Below, one piece after another: positions 25,342 to 37,439 of a stretch of DNA of 64,000 bases. Numbering within the stretch: position 1 is the first letter of the stretch; every line of letters starts with the position of its first letter. Below the pieces are notes generated by a model that saw only the letters and a program-made list of their open reading frames with translations, was not told where the DNA came from and ran no database searches. Origin of the DNA: Prosapia bicincta (taxonomy: Eukaryota > Arthropoda > Insecta > Hemiptera > Cercopidae). The translations under genes and the position numbers were made by a program. The stretch lies in NCBI GenBank assembly GCA_036971475.1, contig JBAIZL010000006.1, positions 4,361,001 through 4,425,000 of the forward strand, in the 5' to 3' direction.

Positions 25342-25549
25342 CATTTGATCATCTGGAGTCTGCTGCCCACTAGTGTCTGCTGAGGAATAATATCTTCCTC
25401 TGTCGTCATCCTGATAAGTCGCTGAAGTCCTTCTGGAAGGAGTAGTTGATCCACCTCCTGAATGATCAGAGTCCAATCTTCTTCTTCCTGTAGGCTCTTC
25501 TTTCCATCTCTTTTTTGTTAATCTCTCTCTAGTTCTTTCTCGTTCTTTT
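25342..25549 (-). CDS. ARHGAP6-like RhoGAP protein, tail exon (basic then Ser/Thr-rich)
   Basis: A 208-bp exon between acceptor TTTTTAG and donor ATG|GTTAGC. It completes the Arg codon AG|A of the previous exon. It encodes a strongly basic stretch (RKERERTRERLTKKRWK, then GRRRLD) followed by SGGGSTTPSRRTSATYQ and a DDRGRYYSSADTSG segment. The basic run could act as a nuclear or membrane-binding signal and RRTS/SRRT sites suit basophilic kinases, but both points are inference. It ends exactly on a codon boundary. Confidence 0.85.
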
Positions 25550-26130
25550 CTAAAAATAGATTAGACGTTGTTTATTATGTTGCAGTCTAAGCTCTAAATG
25601 TTACCATAACAACACTCTAATCTACTTTCCGATAAAGTCAATAAAGTATGATACATTTTTAACTTAGAAAGGTAACAGTTGCAGGTACATATTTAACTTT
25701 TGTACCACAAACAGCCTACAGCACAGAATGACCGATTTTCCAGGTTGAAGATAAAAATTAAAAATATGAATTTACAAAGTAACTAGTGACAGCCAGTCAT
25801 GAAATTTGATAGGAACTTCCAATATCTTGATCACATTTATGAAACAATAATGTCCAATGCTAAATGTTTCTTTTCATTTAATAACAGTAATAATAGACAT
25901 CACACCTTCGGAGTAATATTTACTCCTATTAACAGTATATGTTCATCCAGATTGGGCACCCAACCCATCTTAAAGACCCATGTGGTAACCAATTCTTACT
26001 AAATAAATTTTTGGAAAATAATTAGTTAGTCAATTAAATATTCGCCTTTACACAGGTCAATTTAATGTTTATTGTTTTAAATCAGGTCATCGATAACTTT
26101 TAAATTAAATTTATTTATGCAAAGAATTAC

Positions 26131-26331
26131 CTTGGCCTCATTTCCACATCCGGTCCTCCCATTCCAGCATGTTCATGAGTAAAAGCTTCCCTCGACCAAA
26201 TTCTTCTTTCACCCCCTCTGTCATCAGAAGATGTAGATAGAAGTGATTCTTGAGAATCCACTGGTGGATGTAACCTTTCTGTTCCTCCAGTGTCTTCTGA
26301 TACTGTACTTGTCTCTTGATCATCTTGCAAA
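26131..26331 (-). CDS. ARHGAP6-like RhoGAP protein, post-GAP exon
   Basis: A 201-bp exon after acceptor GTTACAG, with donor CCAAG|GTAATT. The first base T completes the GA|T Asp codon of the exon at 26867-26967. It encodes LQDDQETSTVSEDTGGTERL, then SQESLLSTSSDDRGGERRIW. The segment is acidic and serine-rich, as is the region just after the RhoGAP domain in ARHGAP6, though no strict motif can be aligned by eye. Confidence 0.85.
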
Positions 26332-26699
26332 CTGTAACATGAGAAATATTCCAGTAGGAACATCAATAGCATTGGTACTAGTACTTGAACACAATACTTT
26401 TCAGAATTTAATAGAGTCCTGAAAAATACTTCTAATACATTCCACTGTCTCCAATTTTGTTTTAGATTTTATTATTATTTGGTAAGTAAGAAAAAAATTC
26501 ACTTAATAAAAAATAATGGATGAATTTTTTTACTGGTGTATTGTTTGATAAACAGATTAAGTTTTACAGTATTCTTTTCTTTTCACTGTTTTTAATTGTT
26601 GTCTATAAGTACAAGTCGCAGTTAAGAAACACAAAAGAAATTATAGAGTTCAATAGAAATTAGAAATATATAGAAACTTATATAGTAATAACTGTATGA

Positions 26700-26830
26700 A
26701 GCAACTGTGGCGTAATGTTTATTTTTAAATAAATAAAACCTCTAAACCACAAATAACATTTATTTGAACCTTATGTACATTTCGATTGCCCAGCAATCAT
26801 CGTCAGAGGTATTTAAAAAATACAACTTAT
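26700..26830 (-). repeat. Family E element with hammerhead-like motif
   Basis: On the minus strand, CCTCTGACGATGATTGCTGG is followed by GCAATCGAAATGTACATAAG. Stem GATTGC/GCAATC is perfect and lies between the seven-base core CTGACGA plus one T and the GAAA box. Relatives lie at 61639-61680, 61714-61755, 62925-62973 and 63077-63118. It sits in the short 535-bp intron between two coding exons. Confidence 0.6.
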
Positions 26831-26866
26831 ATAGTAATTATTTGTTAAACATTATGTGCTACTAAC

Positions 26867-26967
26867 TCATCATTTGCAATTTCTCTCCTCTGAAGCAATT
26901 GGTCCAAAACTTCTGGGTGGGAGTCCATCATATGAACATAAACTTCATCAAGAAGTTCAGCAGGAAT
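26867..26967 (-). CDS. ARHGAP6-like RhoGAP protein, conserved post-GAP exon
   Basis: A 101-bp exon after acceptor TTTTTCTCAG. The donor GTTAGT is chosen because it alone gives the phase needed by exon 26131-26331. It encodes IPAELLDEVYVHMMDSHPEV, then LDQLLQRREIAND. Human ARHGAP6 has a segment of the same length and pattern immediately after its RhoGAP domain (VPPDLQNEV...D.VVDYLLRRK), which is strong support for the family assignment. The segment is probably helical and packs after the domain. Confidence 0.9.
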
Positions 26968-26984
26968 CTGAGAAAAATAGTCAA

Positions 26985-27055
26985 TTATGAGGCATGCAGT
27001 TTAATTAATCACTTAAACAGTTTATGACTGTCTGAACTTTACAAAATTCAAGAAT
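26985..27055. mobile_element. Penelope-like 3' tail fragment
   Basis: AGTTTAATTAATCACTTAAA, then TTTATGACTGTCTGAACTTT and AAAATTCAAGAATTC, resemble the Penelope 3' tail. It is short and lies only 18 bp upstream of an exon acceptor. Confidence 0.4.
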
Positions 27056-27414
27056 TCATATATTATAATAATAATAATAATATAATTAAAAAATTTATAT
27101 ATACATTATGTGCAAATTATAAATTGTACAGTGTTATATAACTAGACCAAGCCCCATTTCTTGAAAATGGATATAATTGCATATTTTGGCGGAGAAACAT
27201 CGAAACTGTAGTACAAAAATTCCTCCCACTATTCTAGCATCAGTTTGTTATAAAAATATATAAAGATACATAATGATTTTAACAGAGCATGAACTTGGAA
27301 TTGTAATATCTTACAAATTGCTTTTAGATTTTGGTCTAGTGATGTAGAATGCCATCCAATTTATGCATTAAACAAAGTAATACTATTACAAGAAACAAAG
27401 AAATACATATTTTA

Positions 27415-27637
27415 AAGAATTTACAAATTCGCCTATAGTAGCATTTACTTATATTTGTTGAGGATGGCCGTTTCGGGAGATGTGTCTCATTGTCAACTCA
27501 GACCGTAACTCAAACGGGACACATCTCTCGAAACGGCGGTCCTCAACAAATATAAGTGCTACTATAGGCAAGTTTGTAAATATTGCAAGTGTTTAGTGAA
27601 AACTAGTAGCTCACATGAAGATGGAATCAACAAATAT
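27415..27637 (+). mobile_element. Fold-back element family B
   Basis: Arms GCCTATAGTAGCATTTACTT and, inverted, AAGTGCTACTATAGGC enclose the hammerhead-like module in both orientations (ACGGGACACATCTCTCGAAA on the right arm). The right end is CACATGAAGATGGAATCAAC. Confidence 0.8.
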
Positions 27638-28126
27638 TTTAAAGAAATATCAGTGAACACACATCAAGTATTTACTGAAATCAACTTTGGAAGTTGTTAC
27701 AATACTTGAAAGAATTATTAATTGAAATATTTGTATTGAATCACTACAATATTCACATTGGGTGAAGAAAATGGGTGAAGGGCAGTGAGATAGGAATCAA
27801 TAGTTATTTTTTTATCTAAAAGTTTTCAAGTCACTTTACCTAAACAGTCCTTTAAAAACATTATAAGAATTTAATCTTTTTAATATTTTCCTTACTATAA
27901 ACATCCAAACTGAATTTTTTATAGATGTTGTTGCATAAACTATTTGAATGGAATCGTGTAATAATTATAAAAAGTAAATAATAAATACTCATCCTGAAGT
28001 TTATTCATTTCATTTCAATAATTTTTTAACAATCTCAATTTATTAAATATAAATACCAGCCTAAAATTTGTCTTAAAATCTAAAAATATTTTATTTTTGT
28101 ATTTCTTAAGTAAAAAAAAAACTTAC

Positions 28127-28222
28127 AAACTGCAGGGTTTGTATGAAACTAACAGGAAAAGTTTTACCCGGCCTAACTATATCTTGCAGGCGAAGTGGAG
28201 AGTGTCTCATCTTCAACACATG
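28127..28222 (-). CDS. Candidate cassette exon of the RhoGAP gene
   Basis: On the minus strand CATTTAG|CAT opens a 96-bp stretch, with no stop in frame, that ends TTT|GTAAGT, an almost ideal donor. Both edges are phase 0, matching the boundary between exon 29784-29977 and exon 26867-26967, so inclusion would add 32 residues without changing frame. The peptide reads HVLKMRHSPLRLQDIVRPGK and TFPVSFIQTLQF. Its G+C content is higher than that of the flanks. Against it, the acceptor has a poor pyrimidine tract and ARHGAP6 relatives join the flanking segments directly. It could instead be an alternative first exon or a transposon piece. Confidence 0.35.
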
Positions 28223-29783
28223 CTAAATGGCAGCTAGCTTTTGTTCAGCTAGCTCTCCAGCTTTGGTTCAGATTGTGATTTTAATGAGTTACAAATCTAC
28301 AAAAATGTAGAGAAATATAGATCGGTTGAATTTTTATCAACTCTTCAATCAACTTTGTGTCAGCTGTTTAGTTGAATGATCACATTTTGTGATGAACTGT
28401 GTATATCATGTATGGAGATATTGTGTATGATTATCCATTCTTAAAGAAGGAAAGCATGCCACAAGCTGTAGTTTTTAGCCCTAAAAGGCTTTCAAACATG
28501 CCAGAGGGAATATGGAGATGACTGCTAAGGGGTGGGAGAGAAACACAAAGGAAATGATCCATTATGAATATAATACTCGAGAAGCAGACAGTGAATGGTA
28601 CATTTTACTAAAAGCGATGAAAGGAATTGAGAAGGAATAACCAGTTGAAACCGTCAATCACCAGAAATTGGAAATTACATCACAAAAATACACCTGCTCC
28701 AAGCTAAGTGACTAACAACTGGTGAAAACAGATTCTAACCATTCCCATCTTGGCACCAGACAGCTATTTCCTAATCTTAAAAGTGAAATCCTCCTTTAAA
28801 GGACTTCACCATGAGACCCTAAGAGTCATCAAAGGAGCTTGCACATATACTCTTAAGGACCTTTTTAGAGTTCACTTGTAAGAAAGCGGGGAGTTGGGAA
28901 AAACCACTGCCCCAATTGTGATAATAAAGGAATGTACTTTGAAGAATTCTGAGATAATGTATCAATATGACAATAAAATAATACATCTATGTTTCTAAAA
29001 TCCATCCTGATAATCTCTATGCAGATACTACATGTTATTGAATAATTTTGTCTTATTACTTAGAAATATAACGTTATTTAATAATAGGTCAAAAACCAGG
29101 CTGAATTTAAATTAACCCCAGTAGCCACCCAGCATTACATTTACCTTTGAAATATTTAGGTCTTGTTGCTTATTCAAGAATGATCGTTGCTTGAAATAAA
29201 AATCATGGATTTATGTTTCCTTCCACAACATAAATGCCAGATAAGAAAGGAAATTTTGTGAAGCAAAAACTATATTACATGTTTAAAGACCTACTTTCTA
29301 CTATTATTATAGAGATAGCTATCCTGATGACAAGGTAGATTAAAGAATTAGAAAAATTATATTTAGGTAATTACAGACATTAGTCTCCCTTAGTACAGCG
29401 CATGAGCTTTAACCGTGTCTCTGACCTTGAGATCGCTAGGCTGGACTGGGCTGCAGTGCGGGGTCAATACTCAACACTTCAGAAACCATCAGTGTCGTGT
29501 TTTAAGTGTAAAAAGCTCTATTTAACTAAATGATAATGCTGTAACAGTTTGATGTAGATATGATCTTTAAATGTATTGTTCTGCTTCTGCAAAGAAAAAG
29601 ATGCAATTACGAAAGAGATGATATATGTATTGTATAATGTTTTCAGTTAGATGGGTAGTCAAATGATAGAGCAGAACGAGGAACACCGTTAAACCTCACA
29701 CACTGTACATGTATATTTTAGATTACCAAAAACAAAAACAAAAAAATTAGTGTTAGAGCTAATATTTAAATTTAAAGCAATAC
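28223..29783. other. Intron sequence, mostly unrecognised
   Basis: Part of the 2.8-kb intron between 26968 and 29783. The short inverted repeat AGCTAGCTTTTGTTCAGCTAGCT lies at 28232-28254. A G+C-richer stretch near 29395-29475 is listed separately. Nothing else was recognised. Confidence 0.5.
29390..29480. repeat. Weak SRP-RNA-like sequence
   Basis: GAGATCGCTAGGCTGGACTG followed by GGCTGCAGTGCGGGGTC resembles part of the Alu domain of SRP RNA (GATCGCTTGAG, then CTGGGCTGTAGTGCG). It is only about 40 bases long and no stem pairing was confirmed. It may be a SINE remnant. Confidence 0.2.
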
Positions 29784-29977
29784 CTGAAATAAACTACGGT
29801 AATTGTCTATTAAAGTACGTATCACATTGATTGCATCGCTCCTTTCTTCTGCTCTTTCTGCACTGAGTTCATCCTTACTAGGTATACCAGAAGTCTTTGG
29901 GCAAGAGTGGAGAATGTTTGGAGCAAAGAGTGTGGCCAAGTTATTGCTGTCCATTTTGTTACCAGAAACCCATTCAC
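29784..29977 (-). CDS. ARHGAP6-like RhoGAP protein, RhoGAP domain exon 4 (C-terminal part)
   Basis: A 194-bp exon after acceptor TTTTAATAG, with donor TTTCAG|GTATTG. It completes the Gly codon G|GT. It encodes GEWVSGNKMDSNNLATLFAP, then NILHSCPKTSG and AERSDAINVIRTLIDNYRSL-type sequence. NKM...NLA..FAPN is the signature C-terminal block of RhoGAP domains, in which the final Asn (of FAPN) stabilises the switch regions of the bound GTPase; it is intact here. The last helix, VIRTLIDNYRSLF, closes the domain. Confidence 0.95.
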
Positions 29978-30785
29978 CTATTAAAAGACTGTTTTAATTT
30001 GGTTTCTATTATTAGAAATATTGTTAATTAGTTAGATACATTTTATTATGAATTAGGAAACAATATCTTCCATTCATCGTAGTGTTCACTTAAATTCTTA
30101 CCTAACCATAATTAAACATGTTAGGTTATGTTATAAAGACTTTATAATACAAGGAAGAAACTTCAAATACGTTAACCTTTTGACAAAATAAACACAATGA
30201 AATTCATTACAATCTTTCATTTTTCAAAAATATATCAACACTTTATTTTCTGTATGGGTTTTTAAGAGACATATATTCTTATAATGTTATCATACTAAAG
30301 AGTTAAATTGTTTGTTTCATAACCCATTTGCCCATCAGCTCACACACACACACACTCACAAACATACACATACACACACACACGTGGCGCCCGTGACGAT
30401 AGGCGTTCATGTACGTCCCACGCCCACTCTCAATTCATTGGTTCAGTGTGAGGTTTACCTTTGCCGGAAAACATTGTATCAGTTATCAGTTATTTTGGTG
30501 AGTTTTGTTTTTTGTTCAACCATTGCTGTCGGATTGGGGACTGTGTTATCGTTTATGTGTCGGTACCACCGGCGAACTACGTACCGAAAATGATGTCACC
30601 AAAACTGACAAAAATAAATGCCTAGCCAACTTCAGACAACGTATTGGGTCCATCAACAACATTTTCAATGCAAGTAATCAATAATATTTTTTCAGCAATT
30701 TTGATGCTCAACTATAAAACATTGCCGTTACTCAACGCTACATTACTCAACATGTTAAGTAAAAACATTTGTATGTATGTTGGTA

Positions 30786-30943
30786 TGTTACACTTGCCTA
30801 TAGTAGCACATACATTTGTAAATCTTGAGGATGGTCATTTTAAGAGATGTGTCCCATTGTCAACTCAGGCCGTAACTAACAATGGGACACATCTCCCAAA
30901 ACGGCAATTGCAAAAGTAATTGCTACTATAGGCAAGTGTAACA
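30786..30943 (+). mobile_element. Fold-back element family B, short copy
   Basis: The arms TTACACTTGCCTATAGTAGC and GCTACTATAGGCAAGTGTAA are perfectly complementary. The inner part carries GACACATCTCCCAAAACGGC, where the GAAA box has mutated to AAAA. Confidence 0.75.
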
Positions 30944-31039
30944 TAATATTCCTCGACCATTCATTCTATTGTTTTTTTTAAAACATTTTTACTCTTAAAC
31001 GCAGTAAATTTGAGGTTATATCCTTGTATCTAACATAAG

Positions 31040-31175
31040 GTGATCATCCGTCCCGCTTTCGGCGGGACAGTCCTGCTTTTTAGGTTAATGACCCGCTGTC
31101 CCCAGATTTACTTGGGGGACGCTATTATATCCCGCTTTGGCAGGATAAAGATAAACAAATAAACGTCCCGCTTTA
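31040..31175. repeat. G+C-rich repeat with GTCCCG hairpins
   Basis: Two hairpins stand in A+T-rich DNA: GTCCCGC/GCGGGAC around TTTCG at 31050-31068, and GTCCCC/GGGGAC at 31098-31120. CCCGCTTT recurs three times. Similar CCGTCCCGCTTT ends are known from repeats in many animals and may be transposon termini, but no transposase is visible. The G run at 31894-31903 might mark a related end. Confidence 0.4.
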
Positions 31176-32799
31176 AATATTATTTAATATTATATCGCAA
31201 AATAAAATGTTCTTGACTGACTCTTTCACAATACAAAAGTAACAAGGACATTGCATACACTTAAAAGTATTGTTTATTTGGTTCCTTGTAAATTATACCT
31301 GCATCGGGGCAGTTGAAGTTGCATTGATTTTAGCTGATTTGAGAGAGAAATATGTTGTGAGGAAGAACAGTTTGTTCCTTCCAATGTCAGTTAAATCTTG
31401 TCTGAAGAACAATGAGGAAGTGCTTGATAAAACTTCTATTTTAAATCCAATACATGTGTTTTATGAGACATCTGTTAGGCATACTGTACTCTTGTTTTTA
31501 TATTGAAAAGTGTTGAGATTGCATTGACAATTTAAACTTTACCAGTTTGCCAATTAACCTTTTTACAAGTCTGGTAAAAGAAGATGTTTCAAAAACTTGT
31601 CTACATAGTTTACCAATTATTTTCTCTTTGCGGTCCGACAGTGCACTTCATTCAGTTGATTTTACTGTGTAACTTACAATATTTTCAATTGTTAAATGTG
31701 TATTTTTGTTTGTTTCATTATTAATAAATTAATTTAACTGATGGTCTGATTAGTGTAATTGTGCTACTTTTACTACCTGAACAGTAAAGTTTTTCCTATG
31801 CTTATTTCTGTAAATTTAAATGCTAAAATATATAAAATAATGAGTTTAGGATGTTTAGTTGTGTCAATTTAGAAAATATCTTTCACACGTATTGGGGGGG
31901 GGGACCCCCTGACCCTCCTAATGTGTATCCAGCTTTGAGGTTATTACAAATATGGTCACATTAATCTAACATGATGAAATATCAGTTTCATTTGTGTTAT
32001 TTGTTCTTGTTAATTTGCATTCCTTGTATATAAAACTATCTGCTTTTTACAAAAAAGAAGTGTCTTTCTACAAATGTAGGTATAAAGGCTATTATGTGAA
32101 TGAAAGAGAAAAATATATAGGCGACAAAAATTTCTTTTTCCTCATGAACTATTTAGAACATTTTCTCTGCTATGAGTTTACAAAAATGCTAATTAATTTT
32201 AAGGTATTATGTTTTTGTAACTATTTACTCAATAAACCTCTTTTGAATATTCATTCCATTGAAAGGGCATATACAGTAATCAATTCAAATTGAAATCAGT
32301 CAAGCATTCAAAGGCTTCTTAGGCTTAGGAATAGTTGTCTTTTTTTATGGAATAAAAAAAAGAATCCTTATTTACACTCTCACCATATCTCTATGTTTAA
32401 ACAGAAGAATTTTTTTTTATTACATTTAAGCTATTATCTACTGAATTCTTTTATACTCCCTAAACTGATTTTTAAATGTTTACTGTAAATTCTCAGATCA
32501 ATAAATTTTCAGTTATAAATTGTGTAGTTGGTTAATTGCAATTTACTCTGTGTACTTTATTGAAGAGTACAATTTCTATGATTCTATCTGAAGTGAATAT
32601 AAATTATGAAAACAAAAACTGGCTCGAGATGTGATTTATGAGCTCAAGTTGTGTTGAGTCTCATTGAACAACAAAACTAAGAGTCTCTAATTCAAGAACT
32701 GTGGTAGCAAATGTGGAATTCAAGGTTTATGATTGGGCACATTTCCCCAAAGCGACATTTTGTTCTTATTTCAATACAAAACTCACTTCAGCAACAAAA

Positions 32800-33020
32800 A
32801 TTGTATCATAAGTAATTATTGTATAACTGAATAAGAACTTTTAACTTGCTGACACATTTCAAAACAATCATTTCACTGGCAAAGTCAACCTGGTTTGCCA
32901 ATAAAACAATTGTTTCGATAAAACAATTGTTTCGATAAAACATTGTTCCTCTGCTATGCAATAATTACGTGAGTTACAATTTATTCAGTGAATTGAAAAT
33001 GATTACAACAAGCAACTTTA
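32800..33020. mobile_element. Fold-back element family A
   Basis: The left arm has AACTTGCTGACACATTTCAA. The right arm is partly duplicated: AAAACAATTGTTTCGAT occurs twice at 32904-32937. It ends with the family terminus GTGAATTGAAAATGATTACA. The GAAA/GCGTC box has been lost. Confidence 0.6.
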
Positions 33021-33879
33021 ACAAAAGTGGGTAGTAGATAGAGTATTACATTTCATAAGTGGTCATCTGCTAAAATTTCTGTTTGTTACTTCTTTATCTT
33101 GCTCAAATTAAATATGTAAATCTGTCTTCAAGTTGGTTTTTTAGCAAGGCAAGTTTAAAAGTGCACAAAATCTTAAAATCCAAAAATATTTGTAGCAATG
33201 AAATATGAAATATCTAGCAATGAAAATTCCACATCACAAAATGCCATTTGGTGTTTAAGTGCTAAATTGTCATGGAGCTGTAGGTTTAATTTCCATTATT
33301 TTTATAACGTTTTCATAAAATTTATTTAGATCCAGCTTATTAGTTTTGTATCTCTTCATTTTAGAAAGACAAAATTTAACGATTTTCCTGAATTATATCA
33401 TATAAAATATTTGTCAGAGAAAATATGTATTGAAAAACTGTTGCCAAAAATATGAACACAAAATTATTTATGTTGTCTAAACATCCCTTAGCAAGCTTGG
33501 TTGAATTGGCTTTTGACCGAGCACAATGTGTAAAAACTAAGAAAAACTTTAAAAATTTAGTCATTACCTGATGCACAACATTTTTTTATTCGACAGTAGC
33601 TGTAGGACAAGAACGTGCACACATTGTAGACTTGCTATAAATATCTAAAAGGGACATAGCCGTTGTCATAGCTTCATTCTTGTTAAATCAATCTTAGTAC
33701 AAATCCTTACCATTTATTATAAAACATTTACCAATATATGAGAATCAATATATTATTGAATATCATTCAACACATCCCTTCATGTTAAACAAATTTTATT
33801 AATTTTTTTAAAACTAACGTTTTTCTTATAACTAACGTAAAACTATCACTTAAACAAAATATTTCTTGCAGTTTTTGTG

Positions 33880-34100
33880 TTTTACCATTAAGTTTTTCTT
33901 ATTATACTTTTGGTATCACTTGGCAAAAAACCACTACTAACTGATATTTTTCAACAGATGCATTTGTCCGATGACAGTCTTCTCCATGACTCACAACATT
34001 CAACAATGTACTGACCTAGTGCGAAACGCGTCTGCTTAAAAATATTAGTAAGTAGTGTTTTTTCCAAGTGATACCAAAAGTGTAATTCAAAATATTTCAT
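33880..34100 (+). mobile_element. Fold-back element family C
   Basis: TTGGTATCACTTGGC at the left and CCAAGTGATACCAA at the right are inverted ends. The right arm contains GTACTGACCTAGTGCGAAAC then GCGTCTGC. The spacing to the coding exon at 34286-34429 is under 200 bp. Confidence 0.65.
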
Positions 34101-34285
34101 TTAAGATAACAGAATGTTCAATACATGTTTTAAAATTGATTAAATCAGTACAAAATACATAATTCACTTTAATAATACATACGTTTCTAACTTAAAAAAA
34201 TAAATAAAAGAGCAACTGCAGACCTTCCATCTTAAAAACCACCCTTATTAAATATATATTTTGTAAATTTATAACCTGATCTTAC

Positions 34286-34429
34286 CTGTTACATCCTTAT
34301 GATCATTGGAGTTATAGGCAATCATTGAAAGCGTATTTAGTAAAGCCCACAAGGTATCCCGGTTAGCCACTGGAAGTAATTCTATTAAATGCTTAAGAGC
34401 TTCATTCTGAAGTCTACGATTTCGTATCC
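34286..34429 (-). CDS. ARHGAP6-like RhoGAP protein, RhoGAP domain exon 3
   Basis: A 144-bp exon after acceptor CCTGCAG, with donor ACAG|GTAAGA, phase 1 at both ends. It encodes (R)IRNRRLQNEALKHLIELLPV, then ANRDTLWALLNTLSMIAYNS and NDHKDVT. The pattern LIELLP..N..TL..L...L..IA is the central helical part of RhoGAP domains that shapes the groove receiving the GTPase. Human ARHGAP6 has the comparable [20 protein letters not shown]. Confidence 0.95.
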
Positions 34430-35015
34430 CTGCAGGAATTACAAACCAATTTATCTAAACTCTATTCTTTAATATACACTAATTTCTAGAAGAAAAATAC
34501 TTATTTACAATAAAGGATTTCAGTGTAACTGATATTGTCTTATGACGTATCTGACATAATCTTACAAATAATGAATATTAGTCCCAGATAATGATAAAGA
34601 AATGAAACAGTATGAATTATTATTCAATATTTTATACAGTTATAACTATGAAGATATAAAAGTGACTATGAATATATTATTTAAAATTGTTTTATAATTA
34701 AATTAAATTCTAACAAAAATAGAAATAAATAAAGTTCTAGTTAAAATTGGTCCCAAATAAAACTGATTCAAATTCAAAAATAAACAAAGAATAAAATATA
34801 GTAAATTTTTAATAGAATACATACATTAATCCACAAGAACTTTCTTATGCAGTATCATAATTAAAAATCCTAAAATTTCCTAAAACATAAATGAAATATC
34901 CTATGTTTGAAATAAAGGGCTAATTATTGGTAATTATTGGTAATTTTATAAGTAAACAATTTTATAAGAACATTTTTTAACAAAGTAGGTGAAAAAAATA
35001 TTCTTTAAATCTTAC
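34430..35015. other. Short intron, plain A+T-rich
   Basis: A 586-bp intron with no recognisable element; it has GTAATTATTGGTAATT-type short repeats near 34929. Confidence 0.7.
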
Positions 35016-35166
35016 TTTGTGTTTGTATGAATGCTTGGTAGAGATCTTTGCAAAGAAGAGAGTCTGGAAGGTCTCGGAAGTATTCTTTGAGTAGGGTAGC
35101 TACATCATGTGGACATAACTGATCGTTCAGCAATATTTCTTTACCACAATCAAATTCTTCTCTAAG
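35016..35166 (-). CDS. ARHGAP6-like RhoGAP protein, RhoGAP domain exon 2
   Basis: A 151-bp exon after acceptor TTTTTTCCAG, with donor CACAAA|GTAAGA. It starts in phase 0 with LREEFDCGKEIL and continues DQLCPHDVATLLKEYFRDLP, then DSLLCKDLYQAF. The motif DV..LLKE..R.LP..L holds the conserved Lys and Arg of RhoGAP domains that support GTPase binding. All are present. Because the exon is not a multiple of three, skipping it would break the frame and destroy the domain. Its acceptor lies 63 bp from a 514-bp (CA)n tract. Confidence 0.95.
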
Positions 35167-35225
35167 CTGGAAAAAATTACATTATAAGAATAATATCAGT
35201 TGCATTACGTATTTATATCAGTATG

Positions 35226-35748
<523 letters not shown>

Positions 35749-36300
35749 ACATACAAAGCGTAAATTTAAAAATCTTGGGTCATAGAAATTTTCATATAAA
35801 AAAATTCTAAAAAACCAAGTAAAATAAAAATTTTTGACAGACACCGCTCTATGAAAATCTCATCCACAACCCTTTCCAATCATATTTCACCTTTTACTCC
35901 ATTGTGTAGGTTAGTCCTTAGTGATAGATTAACTTCCAGCGCTCGGGACTTGTCTAAGAAACTATACCTCTGTAATTATGTAAGTGATATTTGATATAGT
36001 TGTTGTACATTTAATTTGTAAATAATGTATGTTATAAATATTATCATGAACACGATCTGTTGGATAATGTCACAATTTCTGTACACAAAGTAGACAAAAA
36101 ATTCATAAAAGTATTTCCAAGAGTGTGATCATAGTGATTAGGACGATGCTAAAAGTGAAATTAAAGATCATGTGGAAGTGGAAATACATGGCAAAACACA
36201 TGATGCAGATGCAAATCCAGGCTAATTTGCAGTATGATGATAAAGTTTCACATATACCAATAATTTCCTACATTCAAATATAAAAGTAAAATATAAAACT

Positions 36301-36660
36301 GAAAACACTTGTAAATATGTTACACGTGCCTATAGTAGCTCTTAATTTTATGATTGTTGAGGACAAGGTTTCGGGAGATATGTCCCATTGTGAACTCAGA
36401 CAGTAACTCACCCCATGGTTGTTATAGGTTAGAGTGGGGGTGGAATGTTAGGTTAGGGGTGTAGGTATATTGTAAAAAGTATTGGGAGTTATGATGTCAA
36501 AAAGTATATGTGAGTTATAACTTAAATGGGTGTTGATTATGTGTGTAGGGTGTAGTTTGAAATGCTTGTATAAACATTGCGTGCTAGTATAGCCAAGTGT
36601 AACATGTGTACAAGTGTTTTTAGTTAAGAATTAGTAGCTCACGTGAAAATGGAATCAATT
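36301..36660 (+). mobile_element. Family B element, long variant
   Basis: Arms ACACGTGCCTATAGTAGCTC and GCTAGTATAGCCAAGTGTAA flank a longer centre that includes CCCCATGGTTGTTATAGGTT and a GACATCATAACTCCC-type sequence read on the minus strand. The same centre is found next to the family B arm at 58641-58735. The end GTAGCTCACGTGAAAATGGA is the family terminus. Confidence 0.7.
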
Positions 36661-37439
36661 AATTTCAAATATAAAGATAAATATAAACTACAAAGGTTTC
36701 TTTGTAATGGAACTATTTAGAAGCATAACAAATCAGAATAACATCAGTGCAACGGGTTTTCACCAGACTCTCTTGCTGACAAACCATCAGAGCCAGAATA
36801 TAAGCCTATTTTGTCTGGAACTCTGAGATCTGACAAACCAGAGCTTGTTGAAGAAAAAGGTAAGATATAGTTATGTTAATACACATGTGTATTGCTATGA
36901 TTGGTCTAAGTCACATGTGTCTTTGCAAAAAAAGAAACAAAACTGTAGTTTTGTTGTCAAATTGTTATGAAAAGATTATTATTACAATATACTGTAGAAA
37001 GGAACGAATAGTTATAATGGGCTATAACACTACTGAGAGTGGTGTAAATGCAAAGAGGCAGATTGTGCAACAACATATCTTATATTAGCAGTACAAGAAG
37101 GTGACCACTGAGAATTTTTTTACATCATCAACGTCACAATGGTTAATCCCTGTGTATTTTATGTGAGAAACTGCAGAAACCAACATATACTCTATAAATA
37201 GGAGACATTCCTGAAGGAGATACTACTTGGATTTGTTAAGCCACAATGGCTGAGAGTTCTGCAACAAAAAATTGCACCTACCCTCAATATAAAAGTTTGT
37301 AATGCAATTCCCTTATCAACAAACTGGAAAGATCTACACATTCTGCCTTTCAACAAAGAAATGCATAACACAATATTTCTGTAGCTTCTGTTTGAAAGCT
37401 GTATATGGCATATATCAAGCAATCGTGTTGTAAGTGCCT

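Larger units (their letters stand above)
29978..34285. other. Intron inside the RhoGAP domain
   Basis: A 4.3-kb intron. It includes a small (CA)n patch at 30340-30383, a G+C-richer unrecognised stretch at 30384-30600, a family B element, a GTCCCG-hairpin repeat, a family A fold-back and a family C fold-back. The remainder is A+T-rich. Confidence 0.65.

Noticed and set aside
29390..29480. Genuine SRP RNA gene
   Set aside because: Only about 40 bases resemble the Alu domain; no full-length fold or terminator is present, so it is kept only as a weak repeat call.
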